This document shows, piece by piece, positions 27,249 through 35,095 of a stretch of 64,000 bases of DNA (position 1 is the stretch's first letter; the number at the start of each line of letters is the position of its first letter). Both the position numbers and the translations under genes were made by a program. This stretch comes from Thermoplasma volcanium GSS1 (lineage in GTDB: Archaea; Thermoplasmatota; Thermoplasmata; Thermoplasmatales; Thermoplasmataceae): contig NC_002689.2 in assembly GCF_000011185.1 (NCBI RefSeq), positions 992,001 through 1,056,000 on the forward strand, in the 5' to 3' direction. The notes beneath the pieces are model-generated. The model was not told the DNA's origin. It saw nothing but the letters and a program-made list of their open reading frames with translations, and ran no database searches.

Positions 27249-27998
27249 ATGGATATTTTAGAATTTATTCTCCTTGGGATACTAGTTGGTGCCCTAACAG
27301 GAATAACAGGTTCCAGCGGCGTGGTAGCTGTTGTACCTGCACTCTCCATCATAAACCGTTACGATGTGGCAACAGCCATTGGAACTAGCTTATTTATTGA
27401 TATAGTAACATCGTCAATAGTTTTTATTGTATACCTCAAAAATAAAAATGTGAATACATCCATAATGCTCCCATTCGCCATTGGATCCATAATTGGCTCA
27501 CAGGCCGGCGTTAGGATAGCTGTTAGTATCCCTTCCTTTATCCTCAAAGATGTATTTGGTTCCTTTCTTCTCTTAATGGGAGTCTATTCCGTATTAAGAA
27601 GGAAAAAGAATGTGACATCCAAGAATAGTATTCTGGGCGGAAAGTGTAAGTTCCTGCTTGCTTTTTCTATAAGCATAATAATTTCGCTCGCAACGGGCTT
27701 AATGGGTGCAAGTGGAGGCATAATGTATCTTATCGCCATGCTGTTCATTTTTAAGGAAGATGTTAGGGTAGCAGTCGGCACCGCAACGGCCCTTATGATA
27801 ATATCCGCTAGTAGCGGTGCAACAGGTTATTTTTTCTACGGCAGAATTGATCTTATCGCAGGCATAGTAATAGGAGTAACATCCCTCATATCAGGCTATT
27901 TCTTTGCGAAGCTAGGTAACAAGATCAAAAGGGAAACTGTAAATAAGGTGCTAATAGTTATGTTCTTTACAATAGGAATTATACAAATAGCGTACTAA
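27249..27998 (+). CDS. TauE/SafE-family anion (sulfite/sulfur compound) transporter
   Basis: 249 residues with seven to eight helices and the duplicated TauE/SafE motifs: GALTGITGSSGVVAVVPAL in the first half and GLMGASGGIMYLIAML in the second. The family exports sulfite, sulfoacetate or related organosulfur anions. With YeeE/YedE 1.3 kb away, this is a small sulfur-transport neighbourhood. Confidence 0.88.
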   Translation: MDILEFILLGILVGALTGITGSSGVVAVVPALSIINRYDVATAIGTSLFIDIVTSSIVFIVYLKNKNVNTSIMLPFAIGSIIGSQAGVRIAVSIPSFILKDVFGSFLLLMGVYSVLRRKKNVTSKNSILGGKCKFLLAFSISIIISLATGLMGASGGIMYLIAMLFIFKEDVRVAVGTATALMIISASSGATGYFFYGRIDLIAGIVIGVTSLISGYFFAKLGNKIKRETVNKVLIVMFFTIGIIQIAY

Positions 27999-28029
27999 TA
28001 AAACATTGCACTTCTTAACTTTTATAAAA

Positions 28030-28572
28030 TCAATTTATAACTACCGTATAATAATAGGATATGTCTATGCCATCAAATATATAATTGAAGGAGAGAGTTG
28101 TTTTGGAATATTTCATGTTCGTCACAACAAACTCAAAAGAACTCCCAGATACAATATGTATAGGCTTGCCTGGACTGTATTCGTATGCATAGTTAGATCC
28201 TGGCGTGTAGTTTACAATAATAAAATTGCTAGGGAAACTACCGTTTATATAGAGCGTGACGCCATCGATCGTTGTGTTTATCTGAACCTGCGGCATATAA
28301 TATCTATCAAAAATAGTTATTGCAGAAATAATTGAATAGTTAACATAAATGGTTGAATTGCTTTGGATGGTACCGTTGTTAAATGGGACGTATAGACCTC
28401 CCAACTCTTCAGATATATTGTAATAAGTAGAATTCGTAATTAAAGTGTTTGGCTTTAAATCAATTGAATTAATTGTTTGACTATACAATGAAACAGGGCT
28501 AGCTACAACTGCGGACATAGACATTGCTAGAAAAATGATTATAATTGATAGTATTACATTAATTTTATTCAT
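28030..28572 (-). CDS. Secreted surface protein, second of a paralogous pair
   Basis: 180 residues with signal peptide MNKINVILSIIIIFLAMSMS and a likely cleavage region VVASPVS. The mature part is beta-rich with many sequons. GKPIHIVSGSSFEFVV aligns with GSPINLVSGHTYYISFV in the upstream gene, and YINGSFPSNF with YLNGSLPSGI, so they are paralogues. Start overlaps the upstream gene by 8 bp. No known family. Confidence 0.7.
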   Translation of the reverse strand: MNKINVILSIIIIFLAMSMSAVVASPVSLYSQTINSIDLKPNTLITNSTYYNISEELGGLYVPFNNGTIQSNSTIYVNYSIISAITIFDRYYMPQVQINTTIDGVTLYINGSFPSNFIIVNYTPGSNYAYEYSPGKPIHIVSGSSFEFVVTNMKYSKTTLSFNYIFDGIDISYYYTVVIN

Positions 28573-29134
28573 AATAGTAGTTTATTGCTATGCTAGAGCT
28601 TCCCGTTGAACCAGATGCAAAAGATGAGGCATCGATGACAAATGATATGTAGTAAGTATGACCGGAGACCAAATTAATAGGAGATCCAAATGAATATGCA
28701 GTCATTGGACCAGTTGAATTTGTTACTGTTAATGATGGTGAATTTGCGGAACCCTTGAGATATGCCTCGCTGTTGTTGCTTATGTAGATGGAGATCCCAC
28801 TTGGCAGAGATCCGTTGAGATACATTACTCCAGAAACATCGTTATCATTAACTTCGAGGACATTAAGCAGATAGTCTGTACCTGAACCGTAGGTGTAGTT
28901 TACCATTATGGTAGATCCTGAAGTTATATTTTTGGGGTTTCCAGATGAAACTGGCGCATATATGTACTTATATGCGTTTGCAGAAACGTAATTTGGGCCA
29001 TCTGTCAAGTACACGCCCGGAGCATGACCTGACGTAGTTACTGTGTAAGTGTTGCTGATTATTACTGAAGCGGTCGCTACTGAGGGCAATAATACTGCAA
29101 TTGCCAATAAAGGAAGAAATTTCTTAATTTTCAT
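28565..29134 (-). CDS. Secreted surface protein, first of a paralogous pair
   Basis: About 189 residues from ATG 29134 (a TTG one codon earlier is possible). Signal peptide MKIKKFLPLLAIAVLLPSVA with a cleavage site near TAS. The mature part is Ser/Thr/Tyr-rich beta sequence with sequons (NIT, NGS, NNS, NST). No anchor is visible at the C-terminus, so it may be released or assemble on the surface. Co-transcribed with the downstream paralogue. Confidence 0.7.
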   Translation of the reverse strand: MKIKKFLPLLAIAVLLPSVATASVIISNTYTVTTSGHAPGVYLTDGPNYVSANAYKYIYAPVSSGNPKNITSGSTIMVNYTYGSGTDYLLNVLEVNDNDVSGVMYLNGSLPSGISIYISNNSEAYLKGSANSPSLTVTNSTGPMTAYSFGSPINLVSGHTYYISFVIDASSFASGSTGSSSIAINYYYE

Positions 29135-29244
29135 CAAGGATAAATAATCAAAGTATATTTAAATTTATCTTCGTACATTATATTAAGCGGATTAATTATC
29201 GTAAATCCAACAATTTTCAGCTCTAAATAAATTCTATGAGAATA

Positions 29245-29317
29245 AGCCACTGGAGGGCATCGATCCCCCGACCTGCTGATTACGAATCAGCTGCTCTACC
29301 AACTGAGCTACAGTGGC
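29245..29317 (-). tRNA. tRNA-Thr (anticodon CGU)
   Basis: Minus strand: acceptor GCCACTG pairs with CAGTGGC; D-arm AGCTCAGTTGGTAGAGC; anticodon arm GCTGA-TTCGTAA-TCAGC with anticodon CGT; T-arm GGGGG-ATCGATG-CCCTC. Discriminator U73 (29245) fits archaeal tRNA-Thr. CCA is not encoded and there is no intron. Position 54 reads A rather than the usual U. TTTTTTATTATT about 30 bp upstream may be the TATA region. Confidence 0.95.
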
Positions 29318-29364
29318 ATTTTCTGCGCGTTATGAATAACAATAATAATAAAAAACATTTGCAT

Positions 29365-30522
29365 TCAGCTCAATCTCAGCTCAAGAGCTGTATCTATTGC
29401 AAGGCCGGAAGGTATCTTGGGATAAAAATAGGTAGACTTCTGCGGCAATTTTCTTCCAGAGAGCAATGTTTCTATAAGTTTCATTTTATCCCATCTGGGA
29501 AGAATTATGCCGAACGAATATGAACCGCTGTTTACAAGGCTCATCAGCTCATATATATCATGTGTATAGATGACCTCATTCTCAATGTCCGTGTAGTTCA
29601 TAGAGGCTGACTTGCTGAGTATGAAGTCGTTCGAAGCGTCAATTAAATTATCGTAGACGGGAATCCTGATCTTCAAAGAGTACAGACGGCCGTTGAATAG
29701 ATTAATGTTTGTTTCGTCTAGCCTTTCTACTTGATTTATCTCAAAGTATTTTGAGAGCACATTCATATCCAAGCGAAATTTATTTGATACCACCCGATTG
29801 ACGCCACCAACTAAAACACCAGGATCATGGATAGATGTTATGTAGGCCATAGCGTAACTCCAAAACTCCCTCTCCCCTCCTGACTTGCGTGCTGCAATAT
29901 TCTTTGTGGCCTGGAGCCTGTGATGCCCGTCCGCCACTATTGATTTGTCCTCTGCAAGAAGACTTATGATTTTATTTATCTTCCTTTTGTCGTTGATGTA
30001 ATAAACGAAGTTTTCCACGTTTTCAGGGCCGAAATATGTGTTATCTTCCTTCAAGCCATCGGTTATTGCCTTTAGATAACCAGGGAGATCATTCTTTAGT
30101 GTAACTAAAAATATTGGCTCAAGCTGGCTACTTATTCCGTCCATGAGTGTTTCTCTTTCCTTAACATACATATCGAAGGTCCTTTCGTGCGGTATTACAT
30201 CACCGCTCTCAGGGAATACTTTTACCTTTGCTATGAGGCCATAGCGGTTAATGCACTCATCCCCAACATAAAAACGTTGGCGGAGTACTATAAAGACATC
30301 CTCTTTCATAGGGATAAGTACTCCATTTTCAAGCCAAGACTGGAGAAGCATCTTTGCATGCGGTATGCCGTCCCTCCCCTTCGGTAGCGTCAAGTAAGTT
30401 ATGTTGTATTTATTTCTTTTAAGTTCTACTTCTTCCTTTGGTGTTATTGCGTCAAAAGGAGGAGCTATCATGCCGTCGATTTCTTTTCTATATATGAGAG
30501 GTCTGAATGGCTTTACTTCCAA
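29365..30522 (-). CDS. DUF1015-family protein
   Basis: 385 residues of the DUF1015 (PF06245) family. Visible hallmarks are VKPFRPLIYR, MIAPPFDAITP, IPHERTFDMYVKERETLM and the VADGHHRLQATK motif, which resembles a ParB/SerK-like nucleotide-binding signature. Biochemical role not established. Its ATG directly abuts the endonuclease IV stop, so trmB-like, nfo and this gene form a likely operon on the minus strand. Confidence 0.85.
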   Translation of the reverse strand: MEVKPFRPLIYRKEIDGMIAPPFDAITPKEEVELKRNKYNITYLTLPKGRDGIPHAKMLLQSWLENGVLIPMKEDVFIVLRQRFYVGDECINRYGLIAKVKVFPESGDVIPHERTFDMYVKERETLMDGISSQLEPIFLVTLKNDLPGYLKAITDGLKEDNTYFGPENVENFVYYINDKRKINKIISLLAEDKSIVADGHHRLQATKNIAARKSGGEREFWSYAMAYITSIHDPGVLVGGVNRVVSNKFRLDMNVLSKYFEINQVERLDETNINLFNGRLYSLKIRIPVYDNLIDASNDFILSKSASMNYTDIENEVIYTHDIYELMSLVNSGSYSFGIILPRWDKMKLIETLLSGRKLPQKSTYFYPKIPSGLAIDTALELRLS

Positions 30523-31365
30523 TTATTCACCCAATTTTTTCCGTATATATTTGAGGTTTTCTTCAAACTTTGCTTCCCCGTAAGGTGTTTCCATTATTTT
30601 TGGCTTTCCGAAAAGACGGACATCGGATATTAATTTAATAAGCCCCTCTCCAATCTTTCCCCTGCCGATAAGTTCATGCCTGTCTATATTGCTTCCAAGA
30701 TCCTTCATAGCATCATTAAGATGAAAAGCATAGATTCTGTCAAGGCCTATAGCACTGTCTAGCTCATCAATGAATTCATCGTATTTGTTAGTTATATCGT
30801 ATCCTGCAGCCCATGCATGGCAAGTATCGATGCACACACCAACGCTAGAATCAAATCCATCAATTATTTGACCGATTTCGTAAATAGTGCTGCCTATTAC
30901 GTTTCCCTGCCCTGCTGTGTTCTCGACAAGCAATTTTACCTTATGTGTTTCAACCTTCTCAATGGCTTCCTTGATTTTTCTTATCCCTTCATCTTTGTTA
31001 CCGTTGGATCCAGGATGAAACGTGAGAAATGTTGCATCGATTCTTTCTGCTCTTTGTATCTCCTCAACAAATGCATTAAATGACTTTTGATGAAGTTCAT
31101 TGGAACTGGAAGCCAGGTTTATGAGATACGATGCGTGAACCATAGTCGAAGAAATCGAATGTGATGACACTTCAGAAATAAAACGCAAAGCTTCTTCTTC
31201 ACTTATTGGGGTAGAATTCCATCTCATCTGGTTCTTGGAAAAAAACTGAAAAGTTCTGAAGCCAAAGATAGATGCCCTCTCTGGCGCCAGATGTAGCCCT
31301 CCTGAAACAGATATATGACCTCCGATGTAGTATTTCGAGGCGATACTCTTAAGATCGTCGTCCAT
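30523..31365 (-). CDS. nfo: Endonuclease IV (AP endonuclease)
   Basis: About 280 residues. It cuts DNA 5' to abasic sites in base-excision repair. Metal ligands and motifs are all present: GGHISVSGGLHLA, TFHPGSN, LLVENTAGQGN, CIDTCHAWAAGYD, YAFHLNDA, DRHELIGRGKIG and MVETP-like IMETPYGE. ATG 31365 is used; a GTG at 31374 overlapping the TrmB-like stop (GTGA) is possible and would show translational coupling. Confidence 0.93.
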   Translation of the reverse strand: MDDDLKSIASKYYIGGHISVSGGLHLAPERASIFGFRTFQFFSKNQMRWNSTPISEEEALRFISEVSSHSISSTMVHASYLINLASSSNELHQKSFNAFVEEIQRAERIDATFLTFHPGSNGNKDEGIRKIKEAIEKVETHKVKLLVENTAGQGNVIGSTIYEIGQIIDGFDSSVGVCIDTCHAWAAGYDITNKYDEFIDELDSAIGLDRIYAFHLNDAMKDLGSNIDRHELIGRGKIGEGLIKLISDVRLFGKPKIMETPYGEAKFEENLKYIRKKLGE

Positions 31366-31370
31366 AAATC

Positions 31371-32084
31371 TCACTGGCTTTCGGGTCTGTTTACCATCGT
31401 ATTAATGAACTGGTAAACGTGCATGCACAAGGTTGGATTGTCACTATACCCGCAAGTCTCTAAGTTAGGATCAGCTATGAGCGCCCTGATTTGATCGCTA
31501 ACTATGTCAGTTGCTATTAAGCCTTCCTTCCTATAAACTATTACGTTGGCAGGAACTCTCTTGTTTGGTGGAATGACAAATATGACCCTAGCACCTCTTT
31601 TAACAGCATTTTCAATGGGTTTTTTCATCTGTTTCCTTATCTCTATAATCTTCGGTGTTGATATGATGATCTCTCTTTCCGTCATGTTGATCATTTCTTC
31701 GATCTTTTCCATGACCTTTTCCGTGCCGTTGATAGTGTAGATAAGCTGCGGCTCACCTCTTGAGGGAGCGTTTTCCTCTAACTCTTTAAGATCCCTAAAA
31801 AGCTGCTGTAGCTTATCCTCATAGTAGTCCCTAATCTCTTCCATCTTTGCAGGCTTAAACATCCTTGGCCTACCTTCTGTTGCTTTCGCCAGCCCCTTCT
31901 TCACAAGAGATTCCATAACTTTGTAAGCCGATGTCCTTGGTATGTTGGCCGTCGTGGCAATAGTGTCTGCATTAGCCACTCCGTGATAAACAAGTGCTGC
32001 AAATCCTTGGGCCTCATAAGAGGAGAGCCCGAACATCTTTAGCATCTCCTCTATCCTCTGCATTTTCTCGTTATTAGCTTCCAC
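31371..32084 (-). CDS. TrmB-family transcriptional regulator
   Basis: 237 residues from GTG 32084 (ATG 32063 possible). The N-terminal TrmB winged helix (LKMFGLSSYEAQGFAALVYHG, then IPRTSAYKVMESLVKKGL) is followed by a helix and a PLD-like effector domain (EIIISTPKIIEIRKQMKK). The C-terminus has Cys residues in TCGYSDNPTLCMHVYQF, possibly sensing metal or redox. TrmB proteins usually control sugar metabolism; here it precedes nfo and DUF1015. Confidence 0.85.
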   Translation of the reverse strand: MEANNEKMQRIEEMLKMFGLSSYEAQGFAALVYHGVANADTIATTANIPRTSAYKVMESLVKKGLAKATEGRPRMFKPAKMEEIRDYYEDKLQQLFRDLKELEENAPSRGEPQLIYTINGTEKVMEKIEEMINMTEREIIISTPKIIEIRKQMKKPIENAVKRGARVIFVIPPNKRVPANVIVYRKEGLIATDIVSDQIRALIADPNLETCGYSDNPTLCMHVYQFINTMVNRPESQ

Positions 32085-32311
32085 GACTACTAATATAATT
32101 ATTAATTAAAAATCTTTCCAATTAGGTTGATTTACTAGATAAAGAGTTGATTAGGCTTAAAAATTTTCATGTTAATTTATTAATATTATGTAATTATATT
32201 CATATTTTCAATTTTGAAAATTGCATCAAATTAAAGTTATTGGCGTTATGAATTCGAGTTTGCGGAGAAATGACCAGCAAATTATCTATTAGTTGAGGAT
32301 ATCCCTATACT
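32085..32311. other. Divergent gap between the TrmB-like gene and coaBC
   Basis: 227 bp of AT-rich sequence holding both promoters. No ORF or clear palindrome was found. Confidence 0.4.
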
Positions 32312-33493
32312 ATGCTTCCATATGATAAGGAAATGTATGCACGCATGCTCGAGGGCCGTACAGTTATAGTAGCCACAACTGCTAGTATATCCATATATCG
32401 AATTCCGGATCTGATACGTGATTTGAGAAGGGAAGGCGCAGAGGTAATTGTTGGAATGAGCGAGAGCTCAGAAGAGCTGGTTGGCCCGGAGACTATGAGG
32501 TGGGCCTCCGAACATGACGTTGTAACGAAAATAACAGGAAACGTTGAGCATATTAATCTCTTCATAAACGATAAGGATAAGAAGGCCTTACTCATCGCAC
32601 CGGCTTCATATGATACCATTGGCAAGATGGCCTCCGGCGTTACCGATACTATACCCCCGCTATTCTTTTCCTTTGCCTTTGGTTATGGCGTGAAGACGAT
32701 TGTGGCGCCTGCAATGCATAGGAGCATGATGGAGAATCCAATAAACAAGGAGAACGTTGAGAAGCTCAGGAGACTTGGAGTTGACATAGTGGATCCCATA
32801 TACGATGAAGAAAAAGCTAAACTATCAGGCAACCAGTGCATAATAGATCACGTCTGTAGGGCCTTTTACAATAAATACGATGGGAAGAGCATACTGATAA
32901 TATCTGGAAGGGGAGAAGAGAGGATAGATCCAGTCAGATCGATCACAAATGATAGCACCGGATACACGGGATACTGGATAGCGCGTGTAGCGTACAGAAT
33001 GGGCTTTTCTCATATTACGTATATAGGAAACAGCATCGTTGATCTTCCCACATACGTGAATTATAGGGCTGCCTACACCGTAGATGAATTCGAAAGGCTT
33101 TCTGAAGAGGAAGCCTCAAATAACTACGATTACATCGTAGTAAATGCTGCGCTTCCGGACTTTAAGGTAATCGAAAAATCTGAGAAAAAATACAGCAGCA
33201 ACGAAAGCCACAAGTTAACTTTAGAACCTAGAGAAAAATTAGTCGATAAACTAAGCAACATCTCGAAGGGAAAGATAGTAGCGTTTAGGCTTACAGAAAA
33301 TATAGGCGAAGATCCGTTCAAGCATTTTTCGAAAAGGATAGATATGGCAGTAGTAAACTCTTATAAAACAGGCCCATTTGGAAAAACTGAAAATGAGTAT
33401 CGATTTGTCTCCAAGAAATTTGATGTCGATCTCGGAAGGATGCCGAAGCCCATTCTCGCGAAGAACTTAGTTGAAAGGCTAGGTGATCTATAG
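32312..33493 (+). CDS. coaBC: Phosphopantothenoylcysteine decarboxylase/synthetase
   Basis: 393 residues, bifunctional in coenzyme A synthesis. Residues 1-190 form the FMN-binding CoaC part (VATTASISIYRIPDLIRDL, GNVEHINLFI with the catalytic-type His, IAPASYDTIGKMASG, and APAMHRSMMENP at the PxMNxxM position). Residues 195-393 form CoaB (SGRGEERIDPVRSITNDSTG, IVVNAALPDFKV). His replaces the usual Asn in the PxMN motif. Cys in NQCIIDHVC matches the CoaC substrate lid. Nitrilase gene overlaps downstream. Confidence 0.9.
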   Translation: MLPYDKEMYARMLEGRTVIVATTASISIYRIPDLIRDLRREGAEVIVGMSESSEELVGPETMRWASEHDVVTKITGNVEHINLFINDKDKKALLIAPASYDTIGKMASGVTDTIPPLFFSFAFGYGVKTIVAPAMHRSMMENPINKENVEKLRRLGVDIVDPIYDEEKAKLSGNQCIIDHVCRAFYNKYDGKSILIISGRGEERIDPVRSITNDSTGYTGYWIARVAYRMGFSHITYIGNSIVDLPTYVNYRAAYTVDEFERLSEEEASNNYDYIVVNAALPDFKVIEKSEKKYSSNESHKLTLEPREKLVDKLSNISKGKIVAFRLTENIGEDPFKHFSKRIDMAVVNSYKTGPFGKTENEYRFVSKKFDVDLGRMPKPILAKNLVERLGDL

Positions 33494-33494
33494 C

Positions 33495-34247
33495 TTGAAT
33501 GAATTAAGTATAACTGCAGTTCAGCTCCATCGCCAACACTTCGAGGACGGCCTTGCATACCTTGAAAAGGTTATTGATGCGAAAAACTCCGATTTTCTTG
33601 TGCTTCCTGAGAAATGGTCAACAGAAGTGATGGATCAGCAGGCCGTAATAGATCTAATAAAAGATAGTATCGTATCAAAATTTAATATAGCAGTGCCAGG
33701 ATCTTTCTCTATAAAGGAGAACGGCTTTCTCTACAACAGGGCTTACATATTCCATACGGGAAAATTAATAGGATACCAGGATAAAATTTCATTGTATGGA
33801 AACGAAGGCAGGCACTATAACTCTGGAAGTGAAATAAGAATATTCCGAAAGGATGATCTAAGGATAGGCATAGCCATATGCTACGACATAGATTTCCCCT
33901 ATTATCCAAAGTTGCTGGCAAAAAACAAGGCAGATATTATTGCGAATCCATCGCTTATAAGGTCTATATTTTCTGATGAATGGCACCTATACGTATCTGC
34001 AAGATCTTTGGAAAATAGAATACCCGTTCTTTCTGTGAATTCACTTTCTGATCCATACAAAGGCAAATCCATCTTTTCGCATCCATACGAATACCAAGGG
34101 GGAGGAAAGCTTAGGTTGGAAATATTCGATGATGAGGCCTTCACCGTAACGCTTAACAAGAAGGATTTTACAGAGCTGAGGGACAGGAGAATAAACGAAG
34201 ATCCAGGTGTTTATTCAGGATATAAAGTAAATATTGTTGATTTTTGA
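33495..34247 (+). CDS. Carbon-nitrogen hydrolase (nitrilase superfamily)
   Basis: About 250 residues. The Glu-Lys-Cys triad is in VLPEKW, YQDKISLYGNE and GIAICYDIDFPYY. Such enzymes hydrolyse amides or nitriles; Nit2-like omega-amidase or metabolite repair are common roles in this size class. TTG 33495 is chosen because AGGTGAT lies 8 bp before it; GTG 33483 would overlap coaBC. Confidence 0.88.
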   Translation: MNELSITAVQLHRQHFEDGLAYLEKVIDAKNSDFLVLPEKWSTEVMDQQAVIDLIKDSIVSKFNIAVPGSFSIKENGFLYNRAYIFHTGKLIGYQDKISLYGNEGRHYNSGSEIRIFRKDDLRIGIAICYDIDFPYYPKLLAKNKADIIANPSLIRSIFSDEWHLYVSARSLENRIPVLSVNSLSDPYKGKSIFSHPYEYQGGGKLRLEIFDDEAFTVTLNKKDFTELRDRRINEDPGVYSGYKVNIVDF

Positions 34248-34249
34248 TT

Positions 34250-34954
34250 CTAAACTATATTTTCATTTAATATTTTCGCCAATATCTGTGGATGCGTCCT
34301 CTGTGGAGTATGTTTTGCTGCTGGGATTTCGTAGAGCTTGCTGTTCTGTATTAGGTCATGAAGCTTCCTTCCATAATCTATGCTTAGTATGTTGTCAGCT
34401 GTTCCCCAAATAATTATTGTTGGTACGGACAGATTTTTTAGGTCTTCTTCTTTTATTTTCCACTCATGTTTCGCGTTATTCCTAATTATGTTTCTTATCA
34501 CTTCTTCATCGTTTCCATCTTCGACGCCCATAACCTTCTGAACAAAACTCTCTATCATTTCCTCTCCGCTTTCTCCAACCGTCTTATTTATACCAGCGCT
34601 GTCTATAAGTATCAATTTGTCTGGCTTTGCTATGTGTATTGAAAGATATAGAGATACCCAGCCACCGTACGAGTTTCCGGCTATTGAAAATCTGCTTATC
34701 CCAAGGGAATTAATAGCCTCATGTATGGCTTTAGCTTGCACTTCGACAGTATATTCGATCTTCGGCTTATCACTCTGGCCGTGACCCAATAGATCGAAAA
34801 AGATTAACCTGAACCTTGGCGCCAGAAATCGATCTAAACGAAGCCAGTTATTACTTGACCCGCCAAGCCCATGAAGGAAAATCAAAGGGTATTCACCGGG
34901 TCTCTCGAGATAGGATAGATTTCCAAAAGTTGTCTTAATAAATTTTCTCTCCAT
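34250..34954 (-). CDS. Alpha/beta-hydrolase
   Basis: 234 residues. Oxyanion-hole motif [11 protein letters not shown], nucleophile elbow GNSYGGW (Ser), acid in WGTADNILS (Asp) and His in [12 protein letters not shown]. The order and lid (residues 120-165) match esterase/MhpC-like hydrolases. Substrate unknown. It converges on the nitrilase gene with a 2-bp gap. Confidence 0.9.
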   Translation of the reverse strand: MERKFIKTTFGNLSYLERPGEYPLIFLHGLGGSSNNWLRLDRFLAPRFRLIFFDLLGHGQSDKPKIEYTVEVQAKAIHEAINSLGISRFSIAGNSYGGWVSLYLSIHIAKPDKLILIDSAGINKTVGESGEEMIESFVQKVMGVEDGNDEEVIRNIIRNNAKHEWKIKEEDLKNLSVPTIIIWGTADNILSIDYGRKLHDLIQNSKLYEIPAAKHTPQRTHPQILAKILNENIV

Positions 34955-35095
34955 ATAAAAACTTTATCATACGAAACATATAAATTTTCCACCTCATGTA
35001 CTATTATCGTAAAATCTGGTTATGATTTCGTAGTATAATTTTTTCAAGCCAAAGTTAAGGAGAAAAATCCTTTTTATATGACCAAATAAGACGGC

